A DNA stretch of 64,000 nucleotides from Bufo bufo. Its lineage: Eukaryota > Chordata > Amphibia > Anura > Bufonidae. This document shows, in pieces, positions 22,259 to 34,263 of the stretch (position 1 is the first letter of the stretch; every line of letters starts with the position of its first letter). The notes under the pieces are model-generated. The model did no database searches and was not told the DNA's origin. It saw only the letters and a list, made by a program, of their open reading frames with translations. The stretch spans positions 783,252,772 to 783,316,771 of the forward strand of contig NC_053389.1 in NCBI RefSeq assembly GCF_905171765.1, in the 5' to 3' direction. The translations under genes were made by a program, and so were the position numbers.

Positions 22259-22800
22259 TAAGCTGTAGAAACCAGTGTCAGGCAGCTGAGGCCAAAGGCC
22301 AATAAGATAATGTGTTGCATCAAAAGGGGCATAGATGCCCGTGATGAGAACATAGTCCTGCCACTTTACAAATCATTAGTCAGACCACACATGGAGTACT
22401 GTGTACAGTTCTGGGCTCCTGTGAACAAGGCAGACATAGCAGAGCTGGAGAGGGCTCAGAGGAGGGCAACTAAAGTAATGGGAATGGGTGGACTACAGTA
22501 CCCTGAAAGATTATCAAAATTAGGGTTATTCAGTTTAGAAAAAAGATGACTGAGGGGAGATCTAATACCTATGTATAACTATATCAGGGGTCAGTACAGA
22601 GATCTCTCCCATCATCTATTTATCCCTAGGACTGTGACGAGGGGACATACTCTGCGTCTGGAGGAAAGAAGGTTTGTACACAAACATAGAAGAGGATTCT
22701 TTACGGTAATAGCAGTGGGACTATGGAACTCTCTACCTGAGGAGGTGGTGATGGTAAATTCACTAAAAGAGTTTAAAGCGTACCTGAGTTAAAAAAAAAA
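22259..22800 (+). pseudogene. CR1/L2-clade LINE, 3' piece
   Basis: The sequence continues the fragment at 20230. Two frames (22310-22549 and 22571-22792) encode the classical tail: KSLVRPHMEYCVQFWAP, RAQRRATKVM, LGLFSLEKR, then LRLEERRF, GLWNSLPEEVV and LKEFKAYLS just before the stop. An extra base in AAAGGCCAATAAG (about 22296) shifts the frame at the start, and a stop separates the two frames. An A-rich stretch follows at 22791. The orientation and join with the 5' piece show that the inserted element came later. Confidence 0.85.
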
Positions 22801-23569
22801 ATAATAATAATGTATAATGGCTTTCTTTCTTTTCTTCTCTTTCAGCCATGTTATTCCCTGTTTCAGCTGCACAGCTAGATGCATTTCTCTCTGAAGTACG
22901 GGGTGTCTCCCTTCTGCTAGCACTGTATGCAGTGACCTTACTTCCCTTAATTCCAATTATATTTGTTTTATTCTAGAAGCTCAGAAAGATGATAACGAGG
23001 GATAAAATACATGTACAAAAAATCAAGACGCTGATGTGATGTTCAGAAGTAGAGATGAGCGAATCGAAGCTGACATAGTGGAGTTCGTTTAGAATTTCAG
23101 GAGAAATTCGATTTCCAACTAATGCAAATTTCCTCGCGCTTCATGGTAACGAATCACAATTATCCTAAAATGGCAGCTACACTAGTGAGGACTGAGGACA
23201 TGGGGCATAGAACTCTGGGAAGGCGGGATCACCCAGATTGACATGCCTGCATGCAGCCAATCAACAGCCAGGCAGCCCTGTGATGTCACAGCCCTACAAA
23301 TACGGCAGCCATTTTAAATTATGCAATTTTCCAGCGTTCAGAGTGCAGGGACAGATGTGTGAAGGGGCTAGGGACAGCTATTGGAAAAACCTCTATGTTT
23401 AAAAAAAAACTGAAAAAAGGATTTATAAGTGCAGGGAAAGGATAGAGAGGAATCATTTCACAGCATCTTAGTGCAGGGAGAGACGTCAGAAGGCGCTAGG
23501 GACATTGATAGGAAAGTGATTTACAAGTGCAGGGAACAATTATTTGGGGATCCAAATAGTCATTAGACA

Positions 23570-24900
23570 GCTTTGTCATTACATCTTTTTGTTATTGGGC
23601 TGCAAGTGTTATGTTGGAAAGCCTTTAGTGGCTTACATCTTAGTATCTTATTCAGTACTACAAGAAAAATATATACGCATTTCACTTCTGCAGTTATTTC
23701 TGTTGAAAGCGTATAGTGGCGTATTACAGTACAACAAGAAAAATATATACGCACTGAACTGTTGCAGTTATTTCTGGTGAAAGCGTATAGGGGCGTATCA
23801 CAGTAAAAAAAAAAATATTCTTGGTTCACTTCTGCAGTTAATTCTGGTGAAAGCGTATAGGGGAGTATTTCAGTAAAATAAGAAAAATATATAGGTACTG
23901 CACTTTTGCAGTTATTTCTGGTGAAAGCGTATAGGGGCATATTACATTAAAAAAAGAAAAATATATACACACTGAACTGTTGCAGTTATTTCTGGTGAAA
24001 GCGTATAGGGGCGTATCACAGTAAAAAATATATATTGTCAGTTCACTTCTGCAGTTAATTCTGGTGAAAGCGTATAGGGGAGTATTTCAGTAAAATAAGA
24101 AAAATATATAGGTACTGCACTTTTTCAGTTATTTCTGGTGAAAGCGTATAGGGGCCTATTTCAGTAAAATAAGAAAAATATATACGCACTGCACTATTTA
24201 ATTGTTTCCTGGTTAAAGCATATAGTGGCCTATTTCATTCCAACAAGAAATATATATTCTCAGGTCACTTCTGCAGTTATTTCTGGTGAAAGCGTATAGG
24301 GGCGTATTACAGTAATAAAAGAAAAAAATATTCTCAGTGCATTTCTGCAGTTAATTCTGTTGAAAGCATATAGTGGCCTATTTCAGTCCAACAAGAAAAA
24401 TATATGCTCACTTCCCTGGTTCACTTATTTATGGCAAAATAGTTCAGTGGCCTATTTCAGTACCGAAAGAAAAATATATACACTTCACTGGTGCATTTAT
24501 TTCTGCTGAAAGCGTTTACTGGCCAATTTCAGTACAAAAAGAAAAATACAGTATATTCTCAGTTCACGTCGGCGGTTATATGTGTTGAAAGCATGGCTGG
24601 GAGGCAGCAGGGAGGCAGCAGTGGGAGGTCGGGAGCCAAACGTGCCCGGGGTAGACCACCTTCTTTGCAGCAGCCTACCTGGTCGGGAAGTAGTGGTGCA
24701 GGGGTTCACGGAAGTAGCGGCTGTAGCAGTCAGTCAGTGCGGCGGTTACATGTGTTATTTAGTATTTCAGTACAAAAAGAAAAATGCATTCTCAGTTCAC
24801 GTCGGCGACGGTTAGATGTGTTGAAAGCGTTTAGTGGCCTATTTCAGTACAAACAGAAAAATACATTCTCAGTTCACGCTGGTGGCGGTTATATGTGTTG
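23570..24900. repeat. Tandem repeat inside the hAT element, ~70-75 bp period
   Basis: About ten copies of a unit containing TGCAGTTATTTCTGGTGAAA and GCGTATAGGGGC, each followed by an A-rich GAAAAATATATAC segment. After about 24500 the unit degenerates and mixes with GCGGTTATATGTGTTGAAAG blocks that continue irregularly to about 25560. Confidence 0.8.
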
Positions 24901-25663
24901 AAAGCATGACTGGAAGTCAGAAGGGTGGCAGCAGTGGGAGGTTGGGAGCCAAACGTGACGGGGGTAGAGCACCTGCTTCGCATTAGCCTACCTACCCGGG
25001 AAGTAGCAAGGGTTCACGGATGTAGCGGCAGTAGCAGTCAGTCAGTGCAGTGGTTATATGTGGTAAAATCTTTATTGAAGTATTTTGGTCAAAAAACTAA
25101 ATTTATTCAGCGTTCAGCGCTGCGGTTATATGCGGTAAAATCTCCATGATGTCTCCATGATAAATCTGCAGCGTGGGGGCCCCGTGTGGCTTCTACACAC
25201 TTTCAAAATAACCCTTTAGCGGAGCGAATAGATGCCGGGTGACTGGGACGCTTCATGACCTTCCCAGGAACTGCTGTCTGGAGCAGTGGTTCATTTCTGA
25301 GACGTCCTAATCCGAAGACCCTTTCCATCTCCGTGCTCCGTTATATGTGGTAAAATCTTTATTGAAGTATTTTCGTGGAAAAATAAATTTTATTCAGCGT
25401 TCAGCACTGCACTTATATGCGTTAAAATCTTTTGTGACTTATTTAGGTGGAAAAAAATTGTATTCAGCGTTAAGCGCTGCAGTTATATGCAGTAAAATCT
25501 TTTGTGAATAATTTTGGTGGAAAAAAAAATTTCATGCAGCGTTCAGCGCTGCAGTTATTTGTGGTAAAAGTTAGTTGGCCGCTGCCTATCTGTGCCATCG
25601 TCCATCCTCTCGCAAGTCTGACCGGGCGGGGGGGGCCCTCTGCGCTCATCATGTTCCACTGCC

Positions 25664-26113
25664 ATGGCTGCTAGGGAGGGGTGGGGTGGCAGGAGCAGTA
25701 CCAGCTCCATCAGCAGCAACCTGAGTCTAAAGTCGCTGATGAGTAGCTTTCTTCACCCGCATAGTGTAGAAACTACTCACCAGCAGCAGCAGGTAGACTT
25801 GGAGCAGGACCTGAACCAGCAGGTGGTGGCATACTTGGACAACACCCTTCCACCCCACATTGAAGATCCGCTGGACTACTGGGTAGCCAAACTGGATTTG
25901 TGGACGCAACTAGCAGAGTTTGCCCTGGAAAAGCTGTCCTGCCTGGCCAGTAGTGTGGCATCAGAGCCGGTGTTTAGTGCGGTTGGAGCCATAGTTACCC
26001 CAAGGAGAACTTGCCTGTCCACCCAAAATGTGGAGAGACTGACCTTTGTCAAGATGAATCAAGTGTGGATCAGCCAGGATTTCCATCCACCAATTCCTGA
26101 TGCATCAGACTAG
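25664..26113 (+). pseudogene. hAT transposase C-terminal fragment (dimerisation domain)
   Basis: A 149-residue open frame from ATG 25664. Residues 68-73 (DPLDYW) and 91-130, including SEPVFSAVG (100-108) and NVERL (122-126), match the conserved C-terminal hAT dimerisation region. Full hAT transposases are several hundred residues long with an upstream BED finger and RNase H-like catalytic core. Neither is seen here in an open frame, so this is a remnant, or the last exon if the gene was spliced. The Ser/Gln-rich N-terminus of the frame is probably non-native. It lies centrally in the element at 23050-27864. Confidence 0.75.
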
Positions 26114-26220
26114 ATCATCCATGGTGCCACACCAACACTTGGTAAAAGAAACCGGTTTCTTCTGACTACCTGCCTCAGCTACTACTCTTATGTTGCAACC
26201 CACCTGATGCCACACATCTG

Positions 26221-27010
26221 ATGCCAAGTGCTCCTTCTTACACCCACCTTTGTCAGTGGGTACTGGTATTGCCACCCACCGCCCCACTCTGTTACCTGGT
26301 CAATTTGTGGTCTCCTGATGCAGCTGCTGCTGCCATAGCCGCACTATGTCACCTTGCCACTCTGTGGTCTCCTGATGCTGCTGCTGCTACTGCCATCTCC
26401 ACATTATGTCACCTTGCCACCTTGTGGTCTCCTCATGCTACCGCCATCTCCACATTATGTCACCTTGCCACTCTGTGGTCTCCCCATGCTGCTGCCATCT
26501 ACAGACTCTGTTATTGTGCCACTCTTTCAAAGTTTTTTTTTTTTTCCGGTAAATATGATGGGTGACTGAAAAACTCCTTTTGCTGTATGGACCGAAAGAC
26601 GTCATGTGAGGTCGTGTGACGTCTGAAAGTGTGAGGAAATATATATTATGAAACAACAAGTATACAAAAGGTACTGTACATGAAAACAATGAAAACCTCC
26701 TGATGCTGCCACCACCTCCAGACTCTGTCATTGTGCCACTCTGTGGACTTCTCATGATGCTGCTTCTGCATCCGCCACCTCCAGACCCTGTCATTGTGCC
26801 ACTCGGTGGCTTTCTCCTGATGCCGCCACCTCCAGACTCGGTCATTGTGCCACTCGGTGGTCTCCTCATACTGCCGCCACCTCCAGACCCTGTCATTGTG
26901 CCACTCGGTGTCCTCCTCATACTGCTGCCAACTCCAGACCCTGTCATTGGGCCACTCTGTGGTCTTCTCATGCTGCTTCCATCTTACCACTATGTCATAG
27001 GTCCACGCTG
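26221..27010. repeat. Minisatellite in the hAT element, ~57-60 bp unit
   Basis: Two blocks, 26221-26540 and 26695-27010, repeat a unit with CCTGATGCTGC, CCACCTCCAGACTCTGTCAT and GTGCCACTCTGTGG. About 150 bp of other sequence separates them. Long open frames on both strands here (for example 26703-27167) are products of the repeat. Confidence 0.8.
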
Positions 27011-27872
27011 TTCCCACCCTCCCCACTTTATGACTGGGCCACTATTTTGCCTTTTTGGCCTGGTTGACATCATTATTTATTTGACCCTTCTTCTGATCTG
27101 TCAGAAGGAAGGAAAAATGAGACGCACAACGGATCCTGTCTGTGTAGCAGCTGTAAGGCCTGTATAGTCCCATTAGAATTGGCTTATGATTTGGTAGCCA
27201 AAAGCACGGGTGGGTACAAAACACAGAAGACATGCAAATATTCCATTCACGTGTCATCTCTGTTTTAGATCCACTCCTATATTTTTTTGGGCATTAGCAA
27301 TACTGATGGATTACTGACCAGATGCTGACCGAGTGAAGGTGGATGCTCAACAGACAAGATCTGTTTTTTTGTGGGTTATTGTTCTGATGGATCAGAGGAA
27401 GAGCAAAATAATCAGTGACTCCGTCCGAGGGACTCTACTTGTATAAGCGTTTAATAAAACAGGTTCTGTAGACATCTATGTGGAATCAGCTGCCGACAGT
27501 GTAAACGGAGTGTGCTTCTTCTTGACACTAACATTGACCTGTAAGGCTGAGTTCATACTTGAGTTATTTGGTCAGTTTTGGCCCCGTGACCGCCCAAATA
27601 AGTGAAGTGTGCAGTGATTCTAAGAGCGACGCCTGTCATCTGCATGTCATACGGACTCACAGTATTGCTTCACTATCACAGCAGACTCTCTATGCGTGTT
27701 ACTGCAAGGCACAGTGTTCTACACCACTATAAAGGCTCTCAGCAGCCAGGAAATAGCTGTTTTTTAATGTAATTCGCCGCTAATTTATTCCGATCAAACC
27801 AAATTTTTTCCGAAAAGTTCGGCGAACCGGCAAATCGAATTTTTTTAAAATTTGCTCATCTCTATTCAGAAG

Positions 27873-29351
27873 CAGTGTAGACGCAGATCTTTTATCAGGC
27901 TCAGGATTTCAGTTAGCTAGGTGGAAGTGAGATTCCTAGTGGCCATGGTTTTACAACTTTTTTTCAGGTGGTTGTCACTTACACCATTGTGTAATGTTTT
28001 TTGGAGTGGAATAATATTACAGGTTATAGTTACTGGAGATGGGTCATTTATCCAGGGAGTTATTCTGATGCCTGTTTGGAGTTGGGAAGGAACTATTTCC
28101 TGTTAAAATTAGGAAAATTGGCTTCCACTTCACTGGGGAAGGGGGGTTGCCTTCCTCTGGATGAACTTGCAGGATAACAGGCTGAACTAAATGGACAGGT
28201 GTCTTTTTTCAGCCATATTAAATATGTTACTATCTTGTGCTCCACATGAAGAAGGAAATGGTATTTGAAAGGTTGAGTGACTTTGGACTGAAGAGAAAAG
28301 CCATTGTCTATACTAGCAAATCTGCAGTTCTGTCTACATAGGGTCAGACTTATATTATGATGGATGCTTTAACAATGTACAATGACGACATAATCCTTGA
28401 TATGCACAGAGTACAATGGGAAATGAAATGCTCTTCACGTCTACAGGTTCTGAGGACTCTCCAGAACCTGTATGTGACCTTCTCTGACTTCCATCAACTA
28501 CTTGTTTGAAGTGATGAAATTATGGTATTTGGCTCTGTACCTAAACCAGATAAAATGTTCTACAAAAAAAAAAAATAGGCCTGTGATTGAAGCTTGTAAG
28601 CATGTTAAAGGGTTCAAGTAGAGGAATGAGCTTAATTCCACAATAAGTGGACCTTGTTAGAAAGTCTGAAGGACTTTAAATACATTTAATGTAGGAAAAC
28701 CATTTCATTGTTGGCATTATAGAAACAGGAACAGTGTATATTTCCGCTATTCTATGACATTTTGGATAGTTTATTGTATTTTTTTACCATTTTATCATAT
28801 TTTTGGTTATTTTATACCTTTTTTTCAAAATGCAGGTCCTTTTTTCGTTATAGTTTCCTTAATCAAAGGTATACACATAAAGGCAAGCCAGACAGCTGCT
28901 ATGGGGCCCATGGACAAGGTGCTGCCTCCATGAGGCAAAGTCAAAACTCGATCTCATCTGGTACCCCTCCTTGAATGCAGCAGATACTCAGGACCAGATT
29001 AACAATGGTGGAGGAGACCCCTGGGCACAATAGGGCAACAAGGCTATGATAATGGTAGGGACAATGAGAGAGCAGGTAAGTTGGTTATACTTTAAAATTA
29101 TAACTGGTTGGTTGTGATGGGTCAATATTACGTGGGCGCTCATTCATTAATACTATGTTTCCTCTGCAACAAATAATTTTTAGGGGCCTCTGAAGCCCAG
29201 CTTTAATATGGAAACGGGTTGGTTTGATGTGACAACCCCTTTGATGTAGCCAATAGGATAAGTATTACCACATTGTGTAATATTCCATATTCAATACAAA
29301 ATTGACCAGAGACATGGTTGCTGGTTGTGAATCTGACCATATGTGACCACT
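27873..29351. other. No gene seen
   Basis: Noncoding sequence with poly-A (28563) and T-rich (28770-28860) runs. No inverted ends or domain-bearing frames. Confidence 0.45.
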
Positions 29352-29803
29352 TTAAAAGGGAATCTGTCGCTAGATAGGGCAGCACAAACTAGTGACCTTG
29401 ATTCAAAAACAGGGTCACTTTTTTGCACATTTTTTTTTAAATCACTATTGAGCAGCTCCAGCAGGACCCAAGAGCTGTGGTCTATTCAAGGCAATGCACT
29501 TGTATTCATGGACTTCTGACGATCCCAAGCTCCCTCCCCCTTGTTGTTGATTGGCAGCATGCTCCCTATATGCAGTATAGATAGCTGTCAATCATCCACG
29601 GGAGGGCAGAGGAAGCTGCAGCTCATGAATATTGGGACTCTGAGTCCCACTGGAGCTCTCTTTAGTAACTGTGAGGAAACAAGTGCACATAAAAAGTAAA
29701 GTGAACCTGCATTTGAGTCCGGGTTTCTGTTACTAGGTTTTTACTGGCCTCAGATAGGGCGGCATTAACCTGGTCACAGATTGGTTTTGAAACCTAAAAT
29801 TAG
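29352..29803. mobile_element. TTAA-type miniature element, right edge uncertain
   Basis: The left end TTAAAAGGGAATCTGTCGC and a diverged right part (CAGATAGGGCGGCATTAACC, then GGTCACAGATTGG) are inverted relatives. The right boundary merges with the next TTAAAGG element, so it is approximate. Confidence 0.4.
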
Positions 29804-30186
29804 TTAAAGGGATTATCCCATGATTAGTATAAAATGAGAATCATATAGAACATGACAATCTCTTTCTAACAAAGCCAGAACCAGCCCTGTACCTCGCATG
29901 GATCCAGAGATCTCCGCATTAATTGCTCCAATTGTTCTGATAGTTTATTTTTTTTATTATTTTTTTTGAACCTGCAGCTTAGGGGACGTGTCCTTTCAAA
30001 TGCAGTTCTCTCCCTATCACAGCTCAGTGGGCATATCATTTCACTGCAGCTCTCTCCCTTTCACAGCTCATAGTTGTGTCCTTTCTACTGCAGCTCTCTC
30101 CCTATTACAGCTCAGAGGTGTGTTCTTTCAGCTACAGCTCTCTCCCTGTAACTGTCACAGCTTCCAACAGAAGATATGGCTGGTAG
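29804..30186. mobile_element. TTAA-type miniature element with internal repeats
   Basis: The left end TTAAAGGGATTATCCCATG and the following block are the reverse-complement relative of the right part of 35666-36178. Inside, an about 34-bp motif (CAGCTCTCTCCCTATCACAG) repeats four or five times. The right end is not clear. Confidence 0.45.
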
Positions 30187-30558
30187 CAATTGAAGGATAG
30201 AACTGAGCATGTGTGTCCACCTCAGCATGGTGGACAGAGAAATAAGGAAAAGAACAAACAGCAGGTGGTGCTATATAGATACATTTCATTGGCGTATACT
30301 AACTTTTTATACAGAAGGGATTGTCGCATGAAGACAACCCCATTTTCTACCAACAGATGCCAACGACCGCCATATATGGGCCATATCAGCCAAATATGTA
30401 ACCACTCTGGCTTAAAGAGAGGGCTACAGAGTGGAGGACTCCTTTCTATGTGATTATATGGCATAAGGATGAAAACTCCCTTTTTAACACAATTACTTAG
30501 ATTTTTACTTCACTTAGGGTACTTTCACACTTGCGGCAGAGGATTCTGGCAAACTTTG

Positions 30559-30745
30559 TAGGAAAACCGCAGCACTCTCTTGTCTTCAATATCCAAAAGG
30601 TTTATTCACCAATAGAGTGCGACGTATTGGCCGGTGTGGTCTTTCTCAAGCTTGTGCGACACTGGTCGAAACGTCGCACTGTATTGATGAATAAACCTTT
30701 TGGATATTGAAGACAAGAGAGTGCTGCGGTTTTCCTACAAAGTTT
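30559..30745. repeat. Foldback with CGAAACGTCGCAC core
   Basis: GGAAAACCGCAGCACTCTCT... at 30571 returns as its reverse complement ending at about 30740. Each arm includes TTCAATATCCAAAAGGTTTA. The centre has AAACGTCGCACTG and AATAAACC words that I associate with ends of Penelope-like elements; that association is tentative. Confidence 0.6.
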
Positions 30746-30817
30746 ACTTACGTCTTGGGGGAGCTTCGGACTGGCTTCCAACACGGCTGGCACCACCACA
30801 TAAAGGAACGGTATATA

Positions 30818-31160
30818 CAGTACAGAGCAAAAGTTTGGACACACCTTCTCATTCAAAGAGATTTCTTTATTTTCATGACTATGAAAATTGGAGATTCACA
30901 CTGAAGGCATCAAAACCATTTCAGGGGACTACCTCTTGAAGCTCATCAAGAGAATGCCAAGAGTGTGCAAAGCAATAATCAAAACAAAAGGTGACTACTT
31001 TGAAGAACCTAGAATATGACATATTTTCAGTTGTTTCACACTTGTTTGTTATGTATATAATTCCACATGTGTTAATTCATAGTTTTGATGCCTTCATAGT
31101 CAGGAAAATAAAGAAAACTCTTTGAATGAGAAGGTGTGTCCAAACTTTTGGTCTGTACTG
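30818..31160. mobile_element. Tc1-like miniature element
   Basis: Long inverted ends start CAGTACAGAGCAAAAGTTTG on the left. On the right, CAAACTTTTGGTCTGTACTG closes the element. TA duplications lie at 30816-30817 and 31161-31162. It is noncoding and 343 bp, nested in the TWA element. Confidence 0.88.
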
Positions 31161-31207
31161 TATATATTTTTGTCATTGTGCTGCTAGACTTTGTTTTTTC
31201 TCTAGAG

Positions 31208-31886
31208 CAATGATGCCCAACCTACAGCCCGCGGGCCAAATATGGCCCGCAAAGCTGTGTCATGCTTCCCCCGCAGTGACCGGAGGCCTTAGACTTTTCC
31301 ATGATTTTTATCAGCGCAGGGTGTGCTATGAATGGCACAGGCAACGCAGGGATGCTGCGTATGTCTTCAATAACCAATAGCAAAGCTCCGGACAGCAAGG
31401 AGCTTTGCTATTGGTTAGATTGGGTGGGCGCCGGAGCGATACAACGCCCTGCAGTAGGGGAGGCCGGCAGAAGCTGGAAGGATGAGGAGCCGGCTCCTGG
31501 GGGTGGCTGAAGCAAAGAGTGCCGGGCGCGCTGCGCAAGGACCCCGAGAAGCATGGCGGCTAAGGAGCTGAAGCATACAGCCCAGACATCAAGATGGACC
31601 TGAAAATGAAGGTGACAGCGCAGGGTGTAATGTATCAATGTGTGTAATGTATGTAGAGCAGTGTGGGATCATCACATACTGCACTACATACATCATATAC
31701 ATGTATACATCACATGCCCCCTCACAGTAATAATGGCCAGATATGTGCCCTCTTCACAGTAGTAATGCTCCCACATGCCCCTCACAGTGTTTGCATTTCT
31801 TTCTGGCAAAGCTACCTGGTTCTGGCCCACAAAATTTATACCAAGTCTAGTGCGGCCCTCAGGCGAAAAATGGTTGGGCACCATTG
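31208..31886. mobile_element. Nonautonomous hAT element, palindromic target duplication
   Basis: The ends CAATGATGCCCAACC and GGTTGGGCACCATTG are inverted. CTCTAGAG at 31200-31207 and 31887-31894 is an exact 8-bp duplication and happens to be self-complementary. The 679-bp interior has no transposase. Confidence 0.9.
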
Positions 31887-32272
31887 CTCTAGAGGATTAT
31901 GGCAGGCAGTTCCATCGCCGAATCCGTCAAAACGTATGCAAACTGATGGCATTTGTCAGACGGATCCGTTTTGCCGGAACACTCGGGGCCGGATCCGGCA
32001 TTAATGCATTTCAATGGGAAAAAATGCTGTATCCGGCATTCTGACAAGTGTTCCGGAATTTCAGACGGAAATAAAACCCCAACATGCTGCGGTATTATCT
32101 CCGTCCTGAAAAGGCAAAAAGACTGAACTGAAGACATTCTGATGCATCCTGAACGGAATGCTCTCCATTCAGAATGCATTGGGATAAAACTGATCAGTTC
32201 TTTTCCGGTATTGAGCCCCTAGGACGGAACTCAATGTTGGAAAAGAATAAAGCTAGTGTGAACGTACCCTTA

Positions 32273-33284
32273 ATTGAGTAAGAAAAATATACATCTTTAC
32301 TATTTGAGTAACAACTGGTTTACCTCCTAAATCCTAATGTGTCTCAAGGTGAATTGCAAACTGTGCATACACTGCCTACGGGCTGCATCCACCACCAACT
32401 CACGAGATCTTAACCACTTCACAGGTTTTCTTATCTCCCGTGTGGAAAACCAGCTACAACAGCCAACCAGCAAGAATAATTAAAGTGTATTGTCGAAAAA
32501 AAACACGTCTGCTCATAATAACTGCATATCTCTGAATGTTCTGGATGTACTTGTTACAAAATCTAGCCCAAGTCTTCTTCTGACAAGTTAGGCGAGGAGT
32601 TGATCGGGTCATGGCCATCTACAAAGTGTCTCATCTTCATTCGGGTATAGACAGACTTCTTATAACTAGATTAGAACTTTTCATCACAATTCTTACACTT
32701 TTACTGATTTGCCAACACATCGGAAAAGGAAAAAAGTTTGGACCATTCCCTCGCCAAGGTATAACTGGTGAACCAATGTAGACCACCAGGAACAGTACAG
32801 GAATGCCAACCTAAACTATCCAATGTAAAAATCTGTAATATATAATGTGTGTAAAAATTAAGTACAATTTTGCCATCTCTATCGTGGGCATGAACAGAAC
32901 ACACTTGGAACCTCACCTTTAAAGACCTCTGGGATGTAATTCTTATTTAACTTCTTTTGACCTAGTGTAGTACAGATGTGTAGTATCTCACCAATAGAAT
33001 TGGGTCCTCTCTGTATGATTTCCTATAGAGGCATACATGGATTCTTTTGGGTTCACATAAAATCTGCAAACATCACACAGATACTGTTATAGGGCCACCA
33101 TATGGCAGTAGGAATGTGTACCTTGAAACTCCTGGGCTCCAATTCATATTTTTAGGAGGCCTCCAGCTATCCCACATGATTTATATATAGGTCTACTTGT
33201 ACCATGCAGAGGGATCATTTGGGCCCCCTACAGCATATGGTTATGGCCCTGGCTGACAGACAGAGGCCCCATGAATAAACAAGC
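32273..33284. other. No gene seen
   Basis: Ordinary noncoding sequence between two TWA elements. No domain-bearing frames or inverted ends were found. Confidence 0.45.
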
Positions 33285-33287
33285 TTA

Positions 33288-34263
33288 GGCTACTTTCACA
33301 CTAGCGTTCGGGGTTCCGCTTGTGAGTTCTGTTTGAAGGCTCTCACAAGCGGCCCCGAACGCTCAGAATGCATCAGTTTGGCACCGTTTGGCCTCCGTTC
33401 CGTTCAGCAGGCGGACACCCGAACGCAGCTTGCAGCGTTTTGGTGTCCGCCTGGCCGTGCGGAGCCAAACGGATCCGTCCAGACTTACAATGCAAGTCAA
33501 TGGGGACGGATCCGTTTGACGTTGACACAATATGGTGCAATTGCAAACGGATCCGTCCCTCATTGACTTTTCAATTAATATACCATCGGATCTGAGTTTT
33601 CTCCAATCCGATGGTATATTTTAACTTGAAGCGTCCCCATCACCATAGGAACGCCTCTATGTTACAATATACCATCGGATTTGAGTTAGATCGTGAAACT
33701 CAGATCCGACAGTATATTCTAACACAGAGGCGTTCCCATGGTGATGGGGATGCTTCAAGTTAGAATATACTAAAAGAACTGTGTACATGATGGCCCCCTG
33801 CTGCCTGGCAGGTGCTGCCAGGCAGCAGGGGGCAGACCCCCCCCCCCCTCTATTTAACTCATTGGTGGCCAGTGCGGCCCCCCTCCCCTGTATTTAACTC
33901 ATTGGTGGCCAGTGCGGCCAGCCCCCCCTCCCTCCCTCCCCTGTATTCAACTCATTGGTGGCCAGTGCGGCCGGCCCCCCCTCCCTTGTATTTAACTCAT
34001 TGGTGGCCAGTGCACAGGGGGCAGTCATGTACACAGTTCTTTTAATATATTCTAACTTGAGGCGTCCCCATCACCATGGGAACGCCTCTGTGTTAGAATA
34101 TACAGTCGGATCTGAGTTTTCACGAAGTGAAAAATCAGATCTGAAAAAAACTGTTATGCAGACGGATCCGTTCTGAACGGATGCAAGCGTTAGCATTATA
34201 GGAGCGGATCCGTCTGTACAGACACCAGACGGATCCGCTCCGAACGCAAGTGTGAAAGTAGCC
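33288..34263. mobile_element. TWA-flanked Harbinger-like element with internal minisatellite
   Basis: GGCTACTTTCACACTAGCG and CGCAAGTGTGAAAGTAGCC are inverted ends with TTA at 33285-33287 and 34264-34266. GGATCCGT/ACGGATCC words recur many times near both ends. Inner inverted blocks (GGCGTCCCCATCACCATGGG type, 33630-33760 and 34055-34115) flank the minisatellite. It is noncoding. Confidence 0.85.
33840..34020. repeat. Minisatellite, ~45-60 bp unit
   Basis: Four copies of a unit with TTTAACTCATTGGTGGCCAG followed by a C-rich spacer of variable length. Confidence 0.8.

Larger units (their letters stand above)
23050..27864 (+). mobile_element. 4.8-kb hAT element with exact 8-bp duplication
   Basis: TAGAGATGAGCGAATC at the left and GCTCATCTCTA at the right form short inverted ends. 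TTCAGAAG at 23042-23049 and 27865-27872 is an exact duplication. Inside are a transposase C-terminal fragment (25664-26113) and three tandem-repeat stretches. At 4815 bp it is large for a damaged copy, and the N-terminal catalytic part of the transposase is not recognisable. It is probably an internally rearranged autonomous element. Confidence 0.85.
30517..32269. mobile_element. TWA-flanked Harbinger-like element with nested insertions
   Basis: GGGTACTTTCACACTTGCG at the left and CTAGTGTGAACGTACCC at the right are inverted ends, with TTA at 30514-30516 and 32270-32272. It holds an inverted pair at 30559-30745, a Tc1-like miniature element (30818-31160) and a hAT element (31208-31886). The remaining right part is rich in GGATCCG, as in the related element at 33288. 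Confidence 0.75.

Noticed and set aside
26438..27167. Overlapping frames on both strands (RPPSGTMTGSG-type and VIVPLCGLL-type)
   Set aside because: Repeat-derived from the ~57-bp minisatellite within the hAT element.
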